A stretch of DNA of 64,000 nucleotides from Sediminibacterium sp. TEGAF015 (GTDB lineage: Bacteria; Bacteroidota; Bacteroidia; Chitinophagales; Chitinophagaceae). Location of the stretch: assembly GCF_025997995.1 (NCBI RefSeq), contig NZ_AP026683.1:2542501-2606500 (forward strand), in the 5' to 3' direction. Below, in pieces: positions 34,551 to 42,996 of the stretch. A program made the translations under genes and the position numbers. The notes below the pieces were generated by a model, which ran no database searches, was not told where the DNA came from, and worked only from the letters and a program-made list of their open reading frames with translations. Numbering within the stretch: the stretch's first letter is position 1; the number at the start of each line of letters is the position of its first letter.

Positions 34551-35480
34551 ATGCAGCATATTGTAACTATTACGCTCAATCCAGCTTTGGATAAAAGCAT
34601 TTCTGTACCGGAACTGGTACCCGAAAAAAAATTACGTGCGCTCTCTTCAAAAGTAGAGCCAGGTGGTGGTGGCATCAATATTTCAAGGGCATTAAAAAAA
34701 CTGGGTGTTGATTCAGAAGCTATTATTTTATCGGGCGGCTACACAGGAAAAGCGTTGGAATCTCTATTGATAAAAGAAGGCGTAAGGTATACTGCTATTG
34801 AAACTGCAAATGATACAAGGGAGAATTTTGTGGTATTTGATGAAGATAAAAAATTACAGTACCGTTTTGGAATGCCAGGAGAAAACGTTTCTGAAAAGGA
34901 ACTGGGTTCATTGATGCAGGCCATTGGCAATTGTTTGCATGCTGATTATGTTGTTGTTAGCGGAAGTTTACCTCCAGGAACATCCGTAGCTGTATTTCAT
35001 GAAATAGCTAAAATAGCAGCTCAGTTAAATGCAAGATTAATCATAGATACATCTGGTGATGCATTGAAAGCAGCTTCGAAAGAGGGATTGTTTTTAATAA
35101 AACCCAATTTGCGGGAACTGGCTTCCCTTGTTGGTAAAGAATGGATTGATGTAGCAGATGTTGTGCCAACAGCCAGACAGGTTATTGCGGCCGGTGGCTG
35201 TGAAGCAATGGCTGTTTCAATGGGTGCGGATGGAGCTATGCTGATTACTAACAATGAAGTATACCAAGCTTGTGCGCCAAAGGCAGAAGTATTGAGCACA
35301 GTTGGAGCAGGAGATAGTATGGTAGCCGGCATGTTGGCAGCATTAACCAAAGGTTGGGGATGGAAAGATGTATTGCAGTATGGGGTAGCAGCTGGATCTG
35401 CTGCCACATTGCATAAAGGGACTGAACTGTGTAAACTGGAAGATACCGAACGCATTTTTGCTGAGATGAAACAGAATTAA
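34551..35480 (+). CDS. pfkB: PfkB-type sugar-phosphate kinase (probably 6-phosphofructokinase 2)
   Basis: A ribokinase-fold enzyme of 309 residues, the same length as E. coli Pfk-2 and similar along its whole length. It has the substrate-binding EPGGGGINISRAL, VSGSLPPGTS, DTSGDALKAA and the catalytic anion-hole motif STVGAGDSMVAGML. VAAGSAATLHKGT near the C-terminus is also shared with Pfk-2. 1-phosphofructokinase or tagatose-6-phosphate kinase activity is possible, as these belong to the same family. It is separated from crtY by 36 bases and ends just before a tRNA gene. Confidence 0.82.
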   Translation: MQHIVTITLNPALDKSISVPELVPEKKLRALSSKVEPGGGGINISRALKKLGVDSEAIILSGGYTGKALESLLIKEGVRYTAIETANDTRENFVVFDEDKKLQYRFGMPGENVSEKELGSLMQAIGNCLHADYVVVSGSLPPGTSVAVFHEIAKIAAQLNARLIIDTSGDALKAASKEGLFLIKPNLRELASLVGKEWIDVADVVPTARQVIAAGGCEAMAVSMGADGAMLITNNEVYQACAPKAEVLSTVGAGDSMVAGMLAALTKGWGWKDVLQYGVAAGSAATLHKGTELCKLEDTERIFAEMKQN

Positions 35481-35491
35481 CAAGCATCCGT

Positions 35492-35499
35492 TACATTTG
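35492..35499 (+). promoter_or_regulatory. Candidate -7 element for tRNA-Arg
   Basis: TACATTTG is a perfect TAnnTTTG match ending 11 bases before the mature tRNA. That spacing would put the transcript start a few bases upstream of the acceptor stem. Confidence 0.5.
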
Positions 35500-35510
35500 C
35501 ACCCATTATT

Positions 35511-35582
35511 GGTCTCGTAGTACAATGGATAGTATAAGAGTTTCCGAAGCTCCAGATCCAGGTTCGATTCCTGGCGAGACCA
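35511..35582 (+). tRNA. tRNA-Arg, anticodon CCG
   Basis: The 7-base acceptor arms GGTCTCG and CGAGACC pair perfectly. The T-arm is CCAGG-TTCGATT-CCTGG, and the D-arm GTAC/GTAT contains the conserved GG. The anticodon loop is TTCCGAA with U33 and anticodon CCG, reading CGG (Arg). The anticodon stem has one A-C mismatch at its base. The terminal CCA is not encoded (ACA follows). A strong terminator starts two bases later. Confidence 0.95.
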
Positions 35583-35891
35583 CAAACCCTCGCAGCGAAA
35601 GCTGCGAGGGTTTTTTGCGATTGAGCGGTCCGAATTTATTCGGACAAGCGAATAAGCGAAAAACCCGCAGGGCAACCGAAGGTTGGCATGCGAAGGGTTT
35701 GAGTAAGTTCAATACGGGGGGAAGACAGTTGAGCGAAGCGAGACTGGCAATCTTGGCGAGTATTGCCGACAATCCTGGAAACCCAGACCCACCCACCCCC
35801 TACAAATGAGAAAAAAATCTCTCCCTATCCACACAAACACATTTGATAATTGTATAGCTTAGGTTCACTTAAACGATTATAACCTAGCTGT
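35583..35891. repeat. Structured, gene-free region after tRNA-Arg with a long imperfect palindrome
   Basis: The 309 bases between tRNA-Arg and the symporter gene encode no believable protein. Bases about 35601-35672 form an imperfect palindrome centred at 35636: a perfect core GTCCGAAT/ATTCGGAC around TT, flanked by arms that share CTGCG, GGTTTTT and CGC/GCG blocks. The rest is rich in GCGA and GAAGG words and is more GC-rich than the surroundings, ending in CCACCCACCCCC. Near the symporter start, AGCTTAGGTT and AACCTAGCT (35857-35889) form a further imperfect inverted repeat. It could be a structured RNA, a processing or termination zone, or a repeat element. Confidence 0.55.
35584..35613 (+). 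terminator. Intrinsic terminator of the tRNA-Arg transcript
   Basis: The GC-rich stem CCCTCGCAGC/GCTGCGAGGG has a GAAA tetraloop, with flanking A and T runs and TTTTTT after it. The 3' arm is also the left end of the longer palindrome that follows. Confidence 0.93.
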
Positions 35892-37562
35892 ATGAATGCA
35901 TTGCAACAAACCGATTACCTAGTATTCCTGTTTTATTTCATCTTGGTAGCCGGATATGGTATCTGGGTATACCGCAGAAAAAAGGCAAAGGAAGCCAGTT
36001 CCAAAGATTATTTTTTAGCAGAAGGATCGCTAACCTGGTGGGCTATCGGCGCATCCTTAATTGCCTCGAATATTTCAACTGAGCAATTCATAGGTATGAG
36101 TGGCAGTGGATTTAAAATGGGATTAGCCATTGCCAGTTACGAATGGATGGCAGCAGTTACATTAATTGTAGTGGCCATATTCTTTATGCCAGTATATCTT
36201 AAAAACAAGATATTCACTATGCCACAATTCTTGCAGGTACGTTACAACGATACGGTAGCAATGATTATGGCAGTATTCTGGTTATTACTTTATGTGTTTG
36301 TAAACCTGACATCTATCTTATTCTTAGGAGCATTGGCCATTAGTAGTATCTCAGGAATTTCCTTCACCGTTTGTATGATTGCACTGGGCTTTTTTGCAGT
36401 GCTGATTACATTAGGAGGTATGAAAGTAATTGGTTATACCGATGTAATTCAGGTATTCTTTTTAATACTGGGAGGGCTTGCAGCTACTTATATAGCACTG
36501 AATTTGGTGGCCGAACAAAATGGAACTACTGGATTAATCAACGGATTTAAAGTATTAACAGAAAAAGCCGATGATCATTTTCATATGATTTTGAAACCGG
36601 ATAATCCTAGTTTTTCAGACTTGCCAGGGTTAACGGTTTTAATAGGGGGATTATGGATTGCCAATTTAAATTATTGGGGATGCAACCAGTACATTACACA
36701 ACGTGCACTGGGAGCAGATTTGCCTACGGCAAGAAATGGTTTATTGTTTGCGGGGTTCTTAAAATTAATCATGCCTGTAATTGTAGTGTTACCAGGTATT
36801 GCAGCATATGTAATGCATCAGCAGGGATATTTTCAAACTGAATTATTGCAGGATGGAGAAGTAAACCCAGACCGTGCTTATCCTGTGTTGTTGAATTTAT
36901 TACCGGTGGGATTAAAGGGGCTCTCTTTTGCAGCGCTCACTGCAGCAGTAGTTGCCTCTCTGGCTGGTAAGGCAAACAGTATAGCTACCATTTTCACGCT
37001 GGATATTTATAAAAAGAAAATTAATACAGTAGCTGGCGAACAGCAAATGGTGAATATTGGAAGAGTCTCCATTATAGTTGCTATGTTACTGGCCATGGCA
37101 GTTGCTCCCTTTATGGGCATTGATAAAAAAGGAGGCTTCCAATACATTCAGGAATATACGGGCTTTGTTTCTCCGGGTGTATTTGCTATGTTCTTCCTTG
37201 GTTTCTTCTGGAAAAAAACAACATCCAATGCCGCGTTGTTTGCTACCATCGGAGGATTTGTTTTGTCAATTATTTTCAAATTTATGCCCGCATATGTAGA
37301 CCTTTCCTGGCTGGCTTCTTCCGGCTATGCAGTAGCAAATGCTCAGGGTGTTTTTGAAATTCCTTTCTTAGACAGAATGGGTATTGTCTTCCTGATATGT
37401 CTGGTCTTTATGTATTTCATTAGTATATGGGATGCAAGACGTGGTGTTCAAACAAACGGTCTTGAAGTAGATCGAAGCATGTTTAAACTGCATCCTACTT
37501 TTGTAGTAGGTGTTTTGGTTTTATTTGGAATTATTACCGCTTTGTATACAGTACTTTGGTAA
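35892..37562 (+). CDS. Sodium/sugar symporter of the SGLT (SLC5) family
   Basis: Inner-membrane Na+-coupled transporter of 556 residues with about 14 helices. It closely follows the Vibrio vSGLT pattern: KDYFLAEGSLTWWAIGASLIASNISTEQ cited in parts (SLTWWAIGASL, ASNISTEQFIGMSGSGF), TMPQFLQVRYND, and LNYWGCNQYITQRALGA. The sugar is probably a hexose such as galactose or glucose; this is inference from family likeness. It starts at ATG 35892 after the structured intergenic region and converges with marC two bases after its stop codon. Confidence 0.9.
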   Translation: MNALQQTDYLVFLFYFILVAGYGIWVYRRKKAKEASSKDYFLAEGSLTWWAIGASLIASNISTEQFIGMSGSGFKMGLAIASYEWMAAVTLIVVAIFFMPVYLKNKIFTMPQFLQVRYNDTVAMIMAVFWLLLYVFVNLTSILFLGALAISSISGISFTVCMIALGFFAVLITLGGMKVIGYTDVIQVFFLILGGLAATYIALNLVAEQNGTTGLINGFKVLTEKADDHFHMILKPDNPSFSDLPGLTVLIGGLWIANLNYWGCNQYITQRALGADLPTARNGLLFAGFLKLIMPVIVVLPGIAAYVMHQQGYFQTELLQDGEVNPDRAYPVLLNLLPVGLKGLSFAALTAAVVASLAGKANSIATIFTLDIYKKKINTVAGEQQMVNIGRVSIIVAMLLAMAVAPFMGIDKKGGFQYIQEYTGFVSPGVFAMFFLGFFWKKTTSNAALFATIGGFVLSIIFKFMPAYVDLSWLASSGYAVANAQGVFEIPFLDRMGIVFLICLVFMYFISIWDARRGVQTNGLEVDRSMFKLHPTFVVGVLVLFGIITALYTVLW

Positions 37563-37564
37563 GC

Positions 37565-38143
37565 TTATTTACCAAAAGCTGCAATATTGGTACTGAAGAT
37601 TTTAACGGCAATAGCAATCAGGATTACTCCAAAGAATTTTCTCACAGCGAGTAATCCTGATTCACCTAAAGCCCTTTCAATTACTTTAAGCAATCGTAAA
37701 GTAATATAGACAACCACCAGATTGATGATGATTCCAAGTAAAATATAGAGTTCTTCAAAATTTGCTTTCAGCGACATGATAGTAGTAAGGGTTCCCGATC
37801 CTGCAATAATGGGAAAGGCAATTGGTACAACACTGCTGCTTTTTGCATTGTTATCTCCTTTAAAAATTTCATGACCCAAAACCATTTCAAGGCCCAATAA
37901 AAAAATTACGATAGAGCCGCCCACCGCAAAGGATCGGATATCTAGTCCTAATATTTTAAGAAAAGGCTTACCTGCAAATAAAAACAAGATCATTAATGCT
38001 CCTGAAATCAGGGTTACTTGAATGGAGCGGATACCTCCCATTTTTTCTTTTAAAGAAATTAATAGGGGAATAGAACCTACAATATCAATTACCGCAAATA
38101 GTGTAAACGTTACTGTTAGCAGTTGATCAATCTGAAATTCCAT
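37565..38143 (-). CDS. MarC family integral membrane protein
   Basis: A 192-residue protein with six hydrophobic helices, matching the MarC/NAAT family: FAVIDIVGSIPLLISL near the N-terminus, SFAVGGSIVIFLLGLEM, and IAFPIIAGSGTLTTIMSL in the centre. The family's function is unclear, and the old link to multiple antibiotic resistance has not held up. It lies 25 bases downstream of cobC on the same strand, so it may be read through from the cobalamin operon. Confidence 0.9.
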   Translation of the reverse strand: MEFQIDQLLTVTFTLFAVIDIVGSIPLLISLKEKMGGIRSIQVTLISGALMILFLFAGKPFLKILGLDIRSFAVGGSIVIFLLGLEMVLGHEIFKGDNNAKSSSVVPIAFPIIAGSGTLTTIMSLKANFEELYILLGIIINLVVVYITLRLLKVIERALGESGLLAVRKFFGVILIAIAVKIFSTNIAAFGK

Positions 38144-38168
38144 AAACTTGTTTTTTTAAAGATACAAT

Positions 38169-38774
38169 TTAAGAAACAGTTGGGCGATGCCATTCTTTAC
38201 CCTGGCGCGAATGATTGTATAAAAGCTCGTGTTTCATTCCGTTATCTGATAAACTGATTTTTACTACACATCCATAATGCAAAGTGAATACATCAAAGGA
38301 TTCCTTTAAAGGAGTATTGGTAATATGCGAAAGAATACTTCTCAAAACGCCTCCATGCGCAACTATTACAGCGGGTTCTTTACGCAAAGCTATTTCAGTA
38401 AAACGATTCACTACTCTTTCATGCAAATCCACATAACTTTCGCCGTTGGGCACGCGAACATTCACGAAGTCTTCCATCCAAGGCTGAATTTCTTCTTTTG
38501 GAATATCATCCCAGCGCTGCAGTTCCCAATTGCCGCAATTGAGTTCCATCAGGTCTTCATGAACATCTATTTCCATACCTTCAAAGAGGGCATCAGCCAG
38601 TTTTTTACAGCGTTGTAATGGACTACTATACACCTTTACTTCTTTTTGTGGTAAATGCGGTTTAATAGATGCTACTTCTTCTAAAAATGTTTCCGTTATA
38701 TCTAAATCTGCCTGACCATAACAGATTCCCTTTTCTATATTCGGGGTAGTATGTCTAATCAAATAAATTTCCAT
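38169..38774 (-). CDS. cobC: Alpha-ribazole phosphatase (histidine phosphatase family)
   Basis: Removes the phosphate from alpha-ribazole-5'-phosphate (or adenosylcobalamin-5'-phosphate) in the last steps of nucleotide-loop assembly. The phosphate-pocket motif is IYLIRHTTPN with catalytic His, YSSPLQRCKKLADAL gives the second Arg, and VIVAHGGVLRSIL the second His. I start at the ATG at 38774 (MEIYLIRH). An ATG four codons upstream is possible. The start lies inside the end of cobS, so the genes are coupled. Operon context decides between this and a generic phosphoglycerate-mutase-like role. Confidence 0.88.
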   Translation of the reverse strand: MEIYLIRHTTPNIEKGICYGQADLDITETFLEEVASIKPHLPQKEVKVYSSPLQRCKKLADALFEGMEIDVHEDLMELNCGNWELQRWDDIPKEEIQPWMEDFVNVRVPNGESYVDLHERVVNRFTEIALRKEPAVIVAHGGVLRSILSHITNTPLKESFDVFTLHYGCVVKISLSDNGMKHELLYNHSRQGKEWHRPTVS

Positions 38775-39601
38775 AGGCATAAACATCCTAAATAAAATGC
38801 AATTTCACAAACTTGTTGAGTAGCCCCTAAGCAATCCCCTGTATAACCCCCGATCCATTTTTTAAAATACCGAACTGCAAATAGCTGAACTATAAAGGGA
38901 GGAACCTGAACCCAGAATAAGAAAGACAAAAACCAGGAAATAAATGTTATATCAAGGTGAAAATGATTCAACTCGCTAACAGGCGTGTAAAGAATAATAA
39001 AGAATAGGGCAAGGGGAGCAAAACTGCCGAAAGAAAGAATGGTAGTTTCTTTTCTGGTCAGTTTTCTGTCTGCAAGTGGTTTTGATTTACTGGCATCAAT
39101 ATCCTGTACATACACCAGCTTCTGCATTAGAGTTGTGGCCCAGAATCGACTATTGGCGTGTGCAGCTACTAAAACCCAAAGTAAGATACTAGAAGGAAAA
39201 TTTTCTGTAAGCTCCAGTAGTAACAGATACTTGGTAAACAAAATTCCAATCAGACCAATTACTCCATAAGTGCCTAGTCTGCTGTCTTTCATGATGGTCA
39301 GTATTTTTTCTACTGTCCAACCACCGCCAAATGCATCGCAACAATCTGCAAATCCGTCTTCATGAAAAGCACCGGTTAATAGGATGGTACTTAGCATTGA
39401 AAATAATACGGATAAAGGAGGAGAGAATACAACGCTGCTTGCCCACAATACCAATCCTCCTGTTAGCCCAACAATCACCCCAACCCAGCTGAAATAACGT
39501 GCAGACGCCTGAAGGGTTTCCTTACTATAGGGAAGGTTACCCACTTTAATGCGGGTGAAAAACATGATGGCTGTTTTAAACAAAACCCATTGCTGGCCCA
39601 T
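38759..39601 (-). CDS. cobS: Adenosylcobinamide-GDP ribazoletransferase
   Basis: Membrane enzyme that joins adenosylcobinamide-GDP with alpha-ribazole to form cobalamin. The 280-residue protein has several hydrophobic helices and the signature GAFHEDGFADCCDAFGGGWT (about 78-97). FFTRIKVGN opens the family N-terminus. A GDCLGATQQVCEIAFYL block ends it. It follows cobT by 23 bases and overlaps cobC. The kinase/guanylyltransferase that makes its substrate (CobU/CobP, or CobY) is not in this operon. Confidence 0.94.
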   Translation of the reverse strand: MGQQWVLFKTAIMFFTRIKVGNLPYSKETLQASARYFSWVGVIVGLTGGLVLWASSVVFSPPLSVLFSMLSTILLTGAFHEDGFADCCDAFGGGWTVEKILTIMKDSRLGTYGVIGLIGILFTKYLLLLELTENFPSSILLWVLVAAHANSRFWATTLMQKLVYVQDIDASKSKPLADRKLTRKETTILSFGSFAPLALFFIILYTPVSELNHFHLDITFISWFLSFLFWVQVPPFIVQLFAVRYFKKWIGGYTGDCLGATQQVCEIAFYLGCLCLWKFI

Positions 39602-39624
39602 TCCTTAAATTTAATGGAAGATAA

Positions 39625-40650
39625 TTATTCTGAGGCAGTACTTACACCTGCCTGTTCAAAGGATGCCATCTGATTCATGAATGCAACGGCTGACTGAATA
39701 ATCGGAATGGCCAATGAGGCCCCTGTTCCTTCGCCCAATCTCAATCCTAATTGCAGTAAAGGTTTGGCCTTCAGGAATTCCAGCATTTTTGTATGACCCT
39801 GTTCCATGCTATTATGGGCAAACAGACAATAGGATAAAATGTCCGGGGATAGTTTTGCAGCAATTAATAAGCTCGCAGTTGCAATGAATCCATCTACAAC
39901 AATTACCATCTTGTTTTCTGCAGCCGATAAATAAGCACCTGTCATCATAGCAATTTCAAAACCTCCTACGGCAGCTAATAACTTAAATGGATCATTTGCC
40001 AGCTGAGCAACCTGATGCAGTTCAACAACTTTTTCTAAAGTGGCTAATTTGGTTTTGTACTGTTCTTCATTGGTACCTGTTCCATTTCCTGCACAAGAAC
40101 TAAGTGGTAATCCAGTTATTGCATGCATTATCAATGCTGCAGCGGATGTGTTGCCAATGCCCATTTCGCCAAAACCAATACAGTTGCATCCTTCAGCAGT
40201 AATTTTTATGACCAGTTGCTTACCAATAGCAATACTATTATTTACTTCTTCTTTACTAAGTGCTTCTCCGGCTAAATAGTTTCTGCTGCCCATTCCCTGT
40301 TTGGCATGAATAAAATTTTCTTGTTGCAAGTGACTCAGGTCTGCATTTACACCAGCATCAACTACAATCAGATTTTGATTGTGTAATTGGGTAAAAACAT
40401 TAATGGCGGCACCTCCCTGTAAAAAGTTCAAAACCATTTGTGCTGTTACTGCCTGGGGATAAGGATTTACCAATCCCGTTGCTGCAATGCCATGATCCCC
40501 TGCAAAAACAAGAATCGTAGGTTTTACAATTGTAGGCGATAAGGTATTCTGTATAAGTCCTACTTGTAAAGCAATTTCTTCTAAAGTTCCCAACGCCCCA
40601 ATGGGCTTCGTTTTACCGTTGATTTTGTTTTGCAGTTGATCTTTTAGCAT
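39625..40650 (-). CDS. cobT: Nicotinate-nucleotide-dimethylbenzimidazole phosphoribosyltransferase
   Basis: Activates the lower-ligand base, giving alpha-ribazole phosphate. The 341 residues include KPIGALGTLEEIALQ, FAGDHGIAATGLVNPYPQ, FGEMGIGNTSAAALI and the catalytic Glu region near LGLRLGEGTGASLAI. The gene lies between btuB and cobS, all on the minus strand behind the cobalamin riboswitch. A gap of 84 bases separates it from btuB, with no terminator seen. Confidence 0.95.
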   Translation of the reverse strand: MLKDQLQNKINGKTKPIGALGTLEEIALQVGLIQNTLSPTIVKPTILVFAGDHGIAATGLVNPYPQAVTAQMVLNFLQGGAAINVFTQLHNQNLIVVDAGVNADLSHLQQENFIHAKQGMGSRNYLAGEALSKEEVNNSIAIGKQLVIKITAEGCNCIGFGEMGIGNTSAAALIMHAITGLPLSSCAGNGTGTNEEQYKTKLATLEKVVELHQVAQLANDPFKLLAAVGGFEIAMMTGAYLSAAENKMVIVVDGFIATASLLIAAKLSPDILSYCLFAHNSMEQGHTKMLEFLKAKPLLQLGLRLGEGTGASLAIPIIQSAVAFMNQMASFEQAGVSTASE

Positions 40651-40734
40651 TAAATAGTCTTTAGATAATTAGCGGTTAATTTGCAAACTTGTATTGTATC
40701 AAATTATTTGGCAAAAGGTAAACTATTCTTTATT

Positions 40735-42666
40735 CTAAAATTGAAGCGTAATGCCGCTGTTCACAATAAACGGAATTCCATTAAAGCCTCTCAAGTCGGT
40801 AAAACGATTGCCTGTAATATTTTGTGTGTCTATAAATATTTTCAACTTCTCATTATACCTGTATTCCGTATAAGCTCCCAACAAAAAATAGGAAGGCAGC
40901 AAAACATCGACTCTTCTGAAACCGCCAATGTCAGATCTGCTTCCCACATATTTTCCGGATATGGTAACACTCCATTTTGGCTGGCTGTATTGTAGTACTA
41001 TATTGCTCTGGAAGCCAGGTCTTCTAAGTCCATACACATAGCCTGTATCCTTGAAGTTAACGCGACTTTGTGTAGAATCAGTCATGCTGAGGTAAGTAAA
41101 ATTCATTTTTAGTTGCAGGGCCTTACTTAGCTGTATATTGGTTTCATATTCTACACCCAATGCAACCTGTTTTACAAAATTGTAGTACTTGTTGCGAACA
41201 TAATCGTAATCAATACCATTGTTGGTATTTCTGTAAAATGCCACCAGGCGACTATTGAATCCTGTATATTGATGCGCCATTCCCACTTCAATACTTGTAC
41301 TGGTTTCTGCTTTCAGATCTCTTCTGCCACTGAATGTGTCGAAGAGTTGAAATAGGGAAGGGGTTTTAAAAGCCGTTGCTACACTACCAAATAAACGTAA
41401 TTGCTCATTCACAGCATAAGAAGGGTTAAAAGTAAACGTGGTGCTATTGCCGTAGATGGAATGTTTATTCAATCTGAATCCTGCATCTGCAAAGAAACCT
41501 TTTAAGCTATTAAACTGAAGAGAACTGTAAATTGATGTCTGATGAACACTGGTGTCTTTAAAACCAGAATTAAAAGGTCCGAAACTACTAACCGATTTGT
41601 ACTGGTTATTCATGCTAGCATAGCGATATTCTATTCCCTGTAGTAAAGACCAATATTGATTGATTTTGAAATTGGCATACAACTCGGCAAACTGAGTTTT
41701 GCCATAATATTGGTTTCGCTGAAAATAACTGAAGACACGTTTATCAAGGCTATCCCTTTCATATCCTCTGTTGGTTTCACTGTACTGATAATTGGCAGTT
41801 AGCTGAAATCCTTTCGTCTTATAAATAGCGCCCCATCCTGTATTCAGCAAATTGTTTTTTAGCTGATAATGTTTGTCATCACTAAAAACACCTGCATCAA
41901 TACCAGCGCGGTACTGGCTGTACAGACCATATCCTTTTAACAACAGTTTTTCTGTAACTGCATACTGAATGGCTGCCGTAGTAGTATTTCCATGATATCC
42001 ATCGCGGTCATAATCCCGGTTGCCCAAAGTATCAGCTGCAGCGCTGAATCCATTGGTATTAATGGCTGCATTGCGCAAGGTGTACGTTAGTTTCTTCCAT
42101 TTGCCAAATACCTGAAGATTGCTTTTAAAGCTGTTTAAATTTCCTCCTGTTAGGGTGGCTTTTATATTTACAGGTTTGTTTACATTTTGCTTAACCGTTA
42201 TAATATTGATTACACCGGCAACGGCATCACTTCCGTAAACAGTACTTTGTGCACCCCTGCATACTTCTATTCTTTCCACATCATTTATTGAAAATATATT
42301 CAAATCAAATTCATTTCCAATTTGAGAAGGATCATATACAGGTATGCCATCCATTAATATCAGGGTTCGGCCACTATTGGCTCCACGCATGAATACAGTC
42401 TGGTTGGTACCTGCATTGTTCAAAGCCCCATTGATGGTTAGGCCAACTGTTTCGTTTAATACCTGACCCAGTGATTTACCGGCACTCTTGGAAAGTTCAG
42501 CAGGTCCAATCACTGTAATTACTTTACCGGTAGTACTTTGTTTTTGTTCCTGCTTATTGGCAGTTACCACAACTTCGTCCAGCACACTGGTGCGTAGACT
42601 GTCTTTTTGTGCATACAGGTTTGCGCCTGATAGCAAGGTTAGGAAGAGCGTTAATTTTTTGCTCAT
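40735..42666 (-). CDS. btuB: TonB-dependent outer-membrane corrinoid receptor (BtuB-like)
   Basis: Outer-membrane transporter for vitamin B12 or other corrinoids. A signal peptide ends at ANLYAQ (about residue 19). A plug domain (about 45-155) has VLDEVVVTANKQEQ and RTLILMDGIPVYDP and ends in a YGSDAVAGVINIIT segment. A 22-strand barrel follows, closing with the aromatic C-terminus SGITLQF. At 643 residues it is close to E. coli BtuB (about 600). The riboswitch immediately upstream and the cobT-cobS-cobC genes downstream identify the substrate. The start codon lies inside a perfect 9-base hairpin. Confidence 0.92.
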   Translation of the reverse strand: MSKKLTLFLTLLSGANLYAQKDSLRTSVLDEVVVTANKQEQKQSTTGKVITVIGPAELSKSAGKSLGQVLNETVGLTINGALNNAGTNQTVFMRGANSGRTLILMDGIPVYDPSQIGNEFDLNIFSINDVERIEVCRGAQSTVYGSDAVAGVINIITVKQNVNKPVNIKATLTGGNLNSFKSNLQVFGKWKKLTYTLRNAAINTNGFSAAADTLGNRDYDRDGYHGNTTTAAIQYAVTEKLLLKGYGLYSQYRAGIDAGVFSDDKHYQLKNNLLNTGWGAIYKTKGFQLTANYQYSETNRGYERDSLDKRVFSYFQRNQYYGKTQFAELYANFKINQYWSLLQGIEYRYASMNNQYKSVSSFGPFNSGFKDTSVHQTSIYSSLQFNSLKGFFADAGFRLNKHSIYGNSTTFTFNPSYAVNEQLRLFGSVATAFKTPSLFQLFDTFSGRRDLKAETSTSIEVGMAHQYTGFNSRLVAFYRNTNNGIDYDYVRNKYYNFVKQVALGVEYETNIQLSKALQLKMNFTYLSMTDSTQSRVNFKDTGYVYGLRRPGFQSNIVLQYSQPKWSVTISGKYVGSRSDIGGFRRVDVLLPSYFLLGAYTEYRYNEKLKIFIDTQNITGNRFTDLRGFNGIPFIVNSGITLQF

Positions 42667-42696
42667 TGTCCATTTTATTTAAGGTTAACAATGAGC
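42661..42696 (-). promoter_or_regulatory. Hairpin that sequesters the btuB start codon
   Basis: GCTCATTGT and ACAATGAGC form a perfect 9-base stem around an 18-base loop, and the btuB ATG is inside the 3' arm on the minus strand. The hairpin lies between the cobalamin aptamer and the coding sequence and could serve as a translational on/off platform. Confidence 0.55.
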
Positions 42697-42789
42697 TTCC
42701 AGGAAAATAAAAAAACGGCGAAAAATAAACTACTGCTGCAGCAGCACTTTAGATTCCATGCTTTTCACCCGAAAGCCGTGAATACTTGT

Positions 42790-42950
42790 TTGCTATTGGC
42801 AGGTCTTCTGGCTTCCCACCTTTTGAATGTCCTTCCCATTCCTCTTTCAGAACAGTGGTTGTAGTGATTCAAAAGTTTGCCCGAAGGCATGGGTTACAGC
42901 TACGGGGATAGCGCCGGAATTGCACCGGACTTCCCTTTTAATCATCTGGC
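42790..42950 (-). ncRNA. Cobalamin riboswitch upstream of btuB
   Basis: On the minus strand the conserved blocks occur in the right order. GTCCGGTGCAATTCCGGCGC (42911-42930) is followed by CCCCGTAGCTGTAA. ACCACTGTT and GGGAAGG come next, then the B12 box GAAGCCAGAAGACCTGCC (42798-42815). This is the AdoCbl-type aptamer, and it is placed to control btuB-cobT-cobS-cobC. The boundaries are approximate because the outer stem is not clear. Between the aptamer and btuB, ACGGC and GCCGTTTTTTT could also form a long-range terminator. The DNA is shared with the divergent APC gene's upstream region. Confidence 0.92.
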
Positions 42951-42996
42951 TGAGGCAGATGAACCAGTAACGCAGCAAATGTATATATTTATCCTT

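Noticed and set aside
35021-35455. 144-codon antisense frame inside the pfkB-type gene
   Set aside because: The sense strand encodes a complete PfkB-family protein with all motifs. The antisense product is low-complexity and unlike any known family.
35506-35809. Overlapping open frames of about 95 codons on both strands across tRNA-Arg and the region after it
   Set aside because: They cover the tRNA and terminator and have no recognisable domain. The GC-rich palindromic sequence explains the absence of stops.
42877-42996. N-terminal extension of the APC permease
   Set aside because: The extra residues would be read through the complement of the cobalamin riboswitch. The ATG at 42997 gives a normal permease start.
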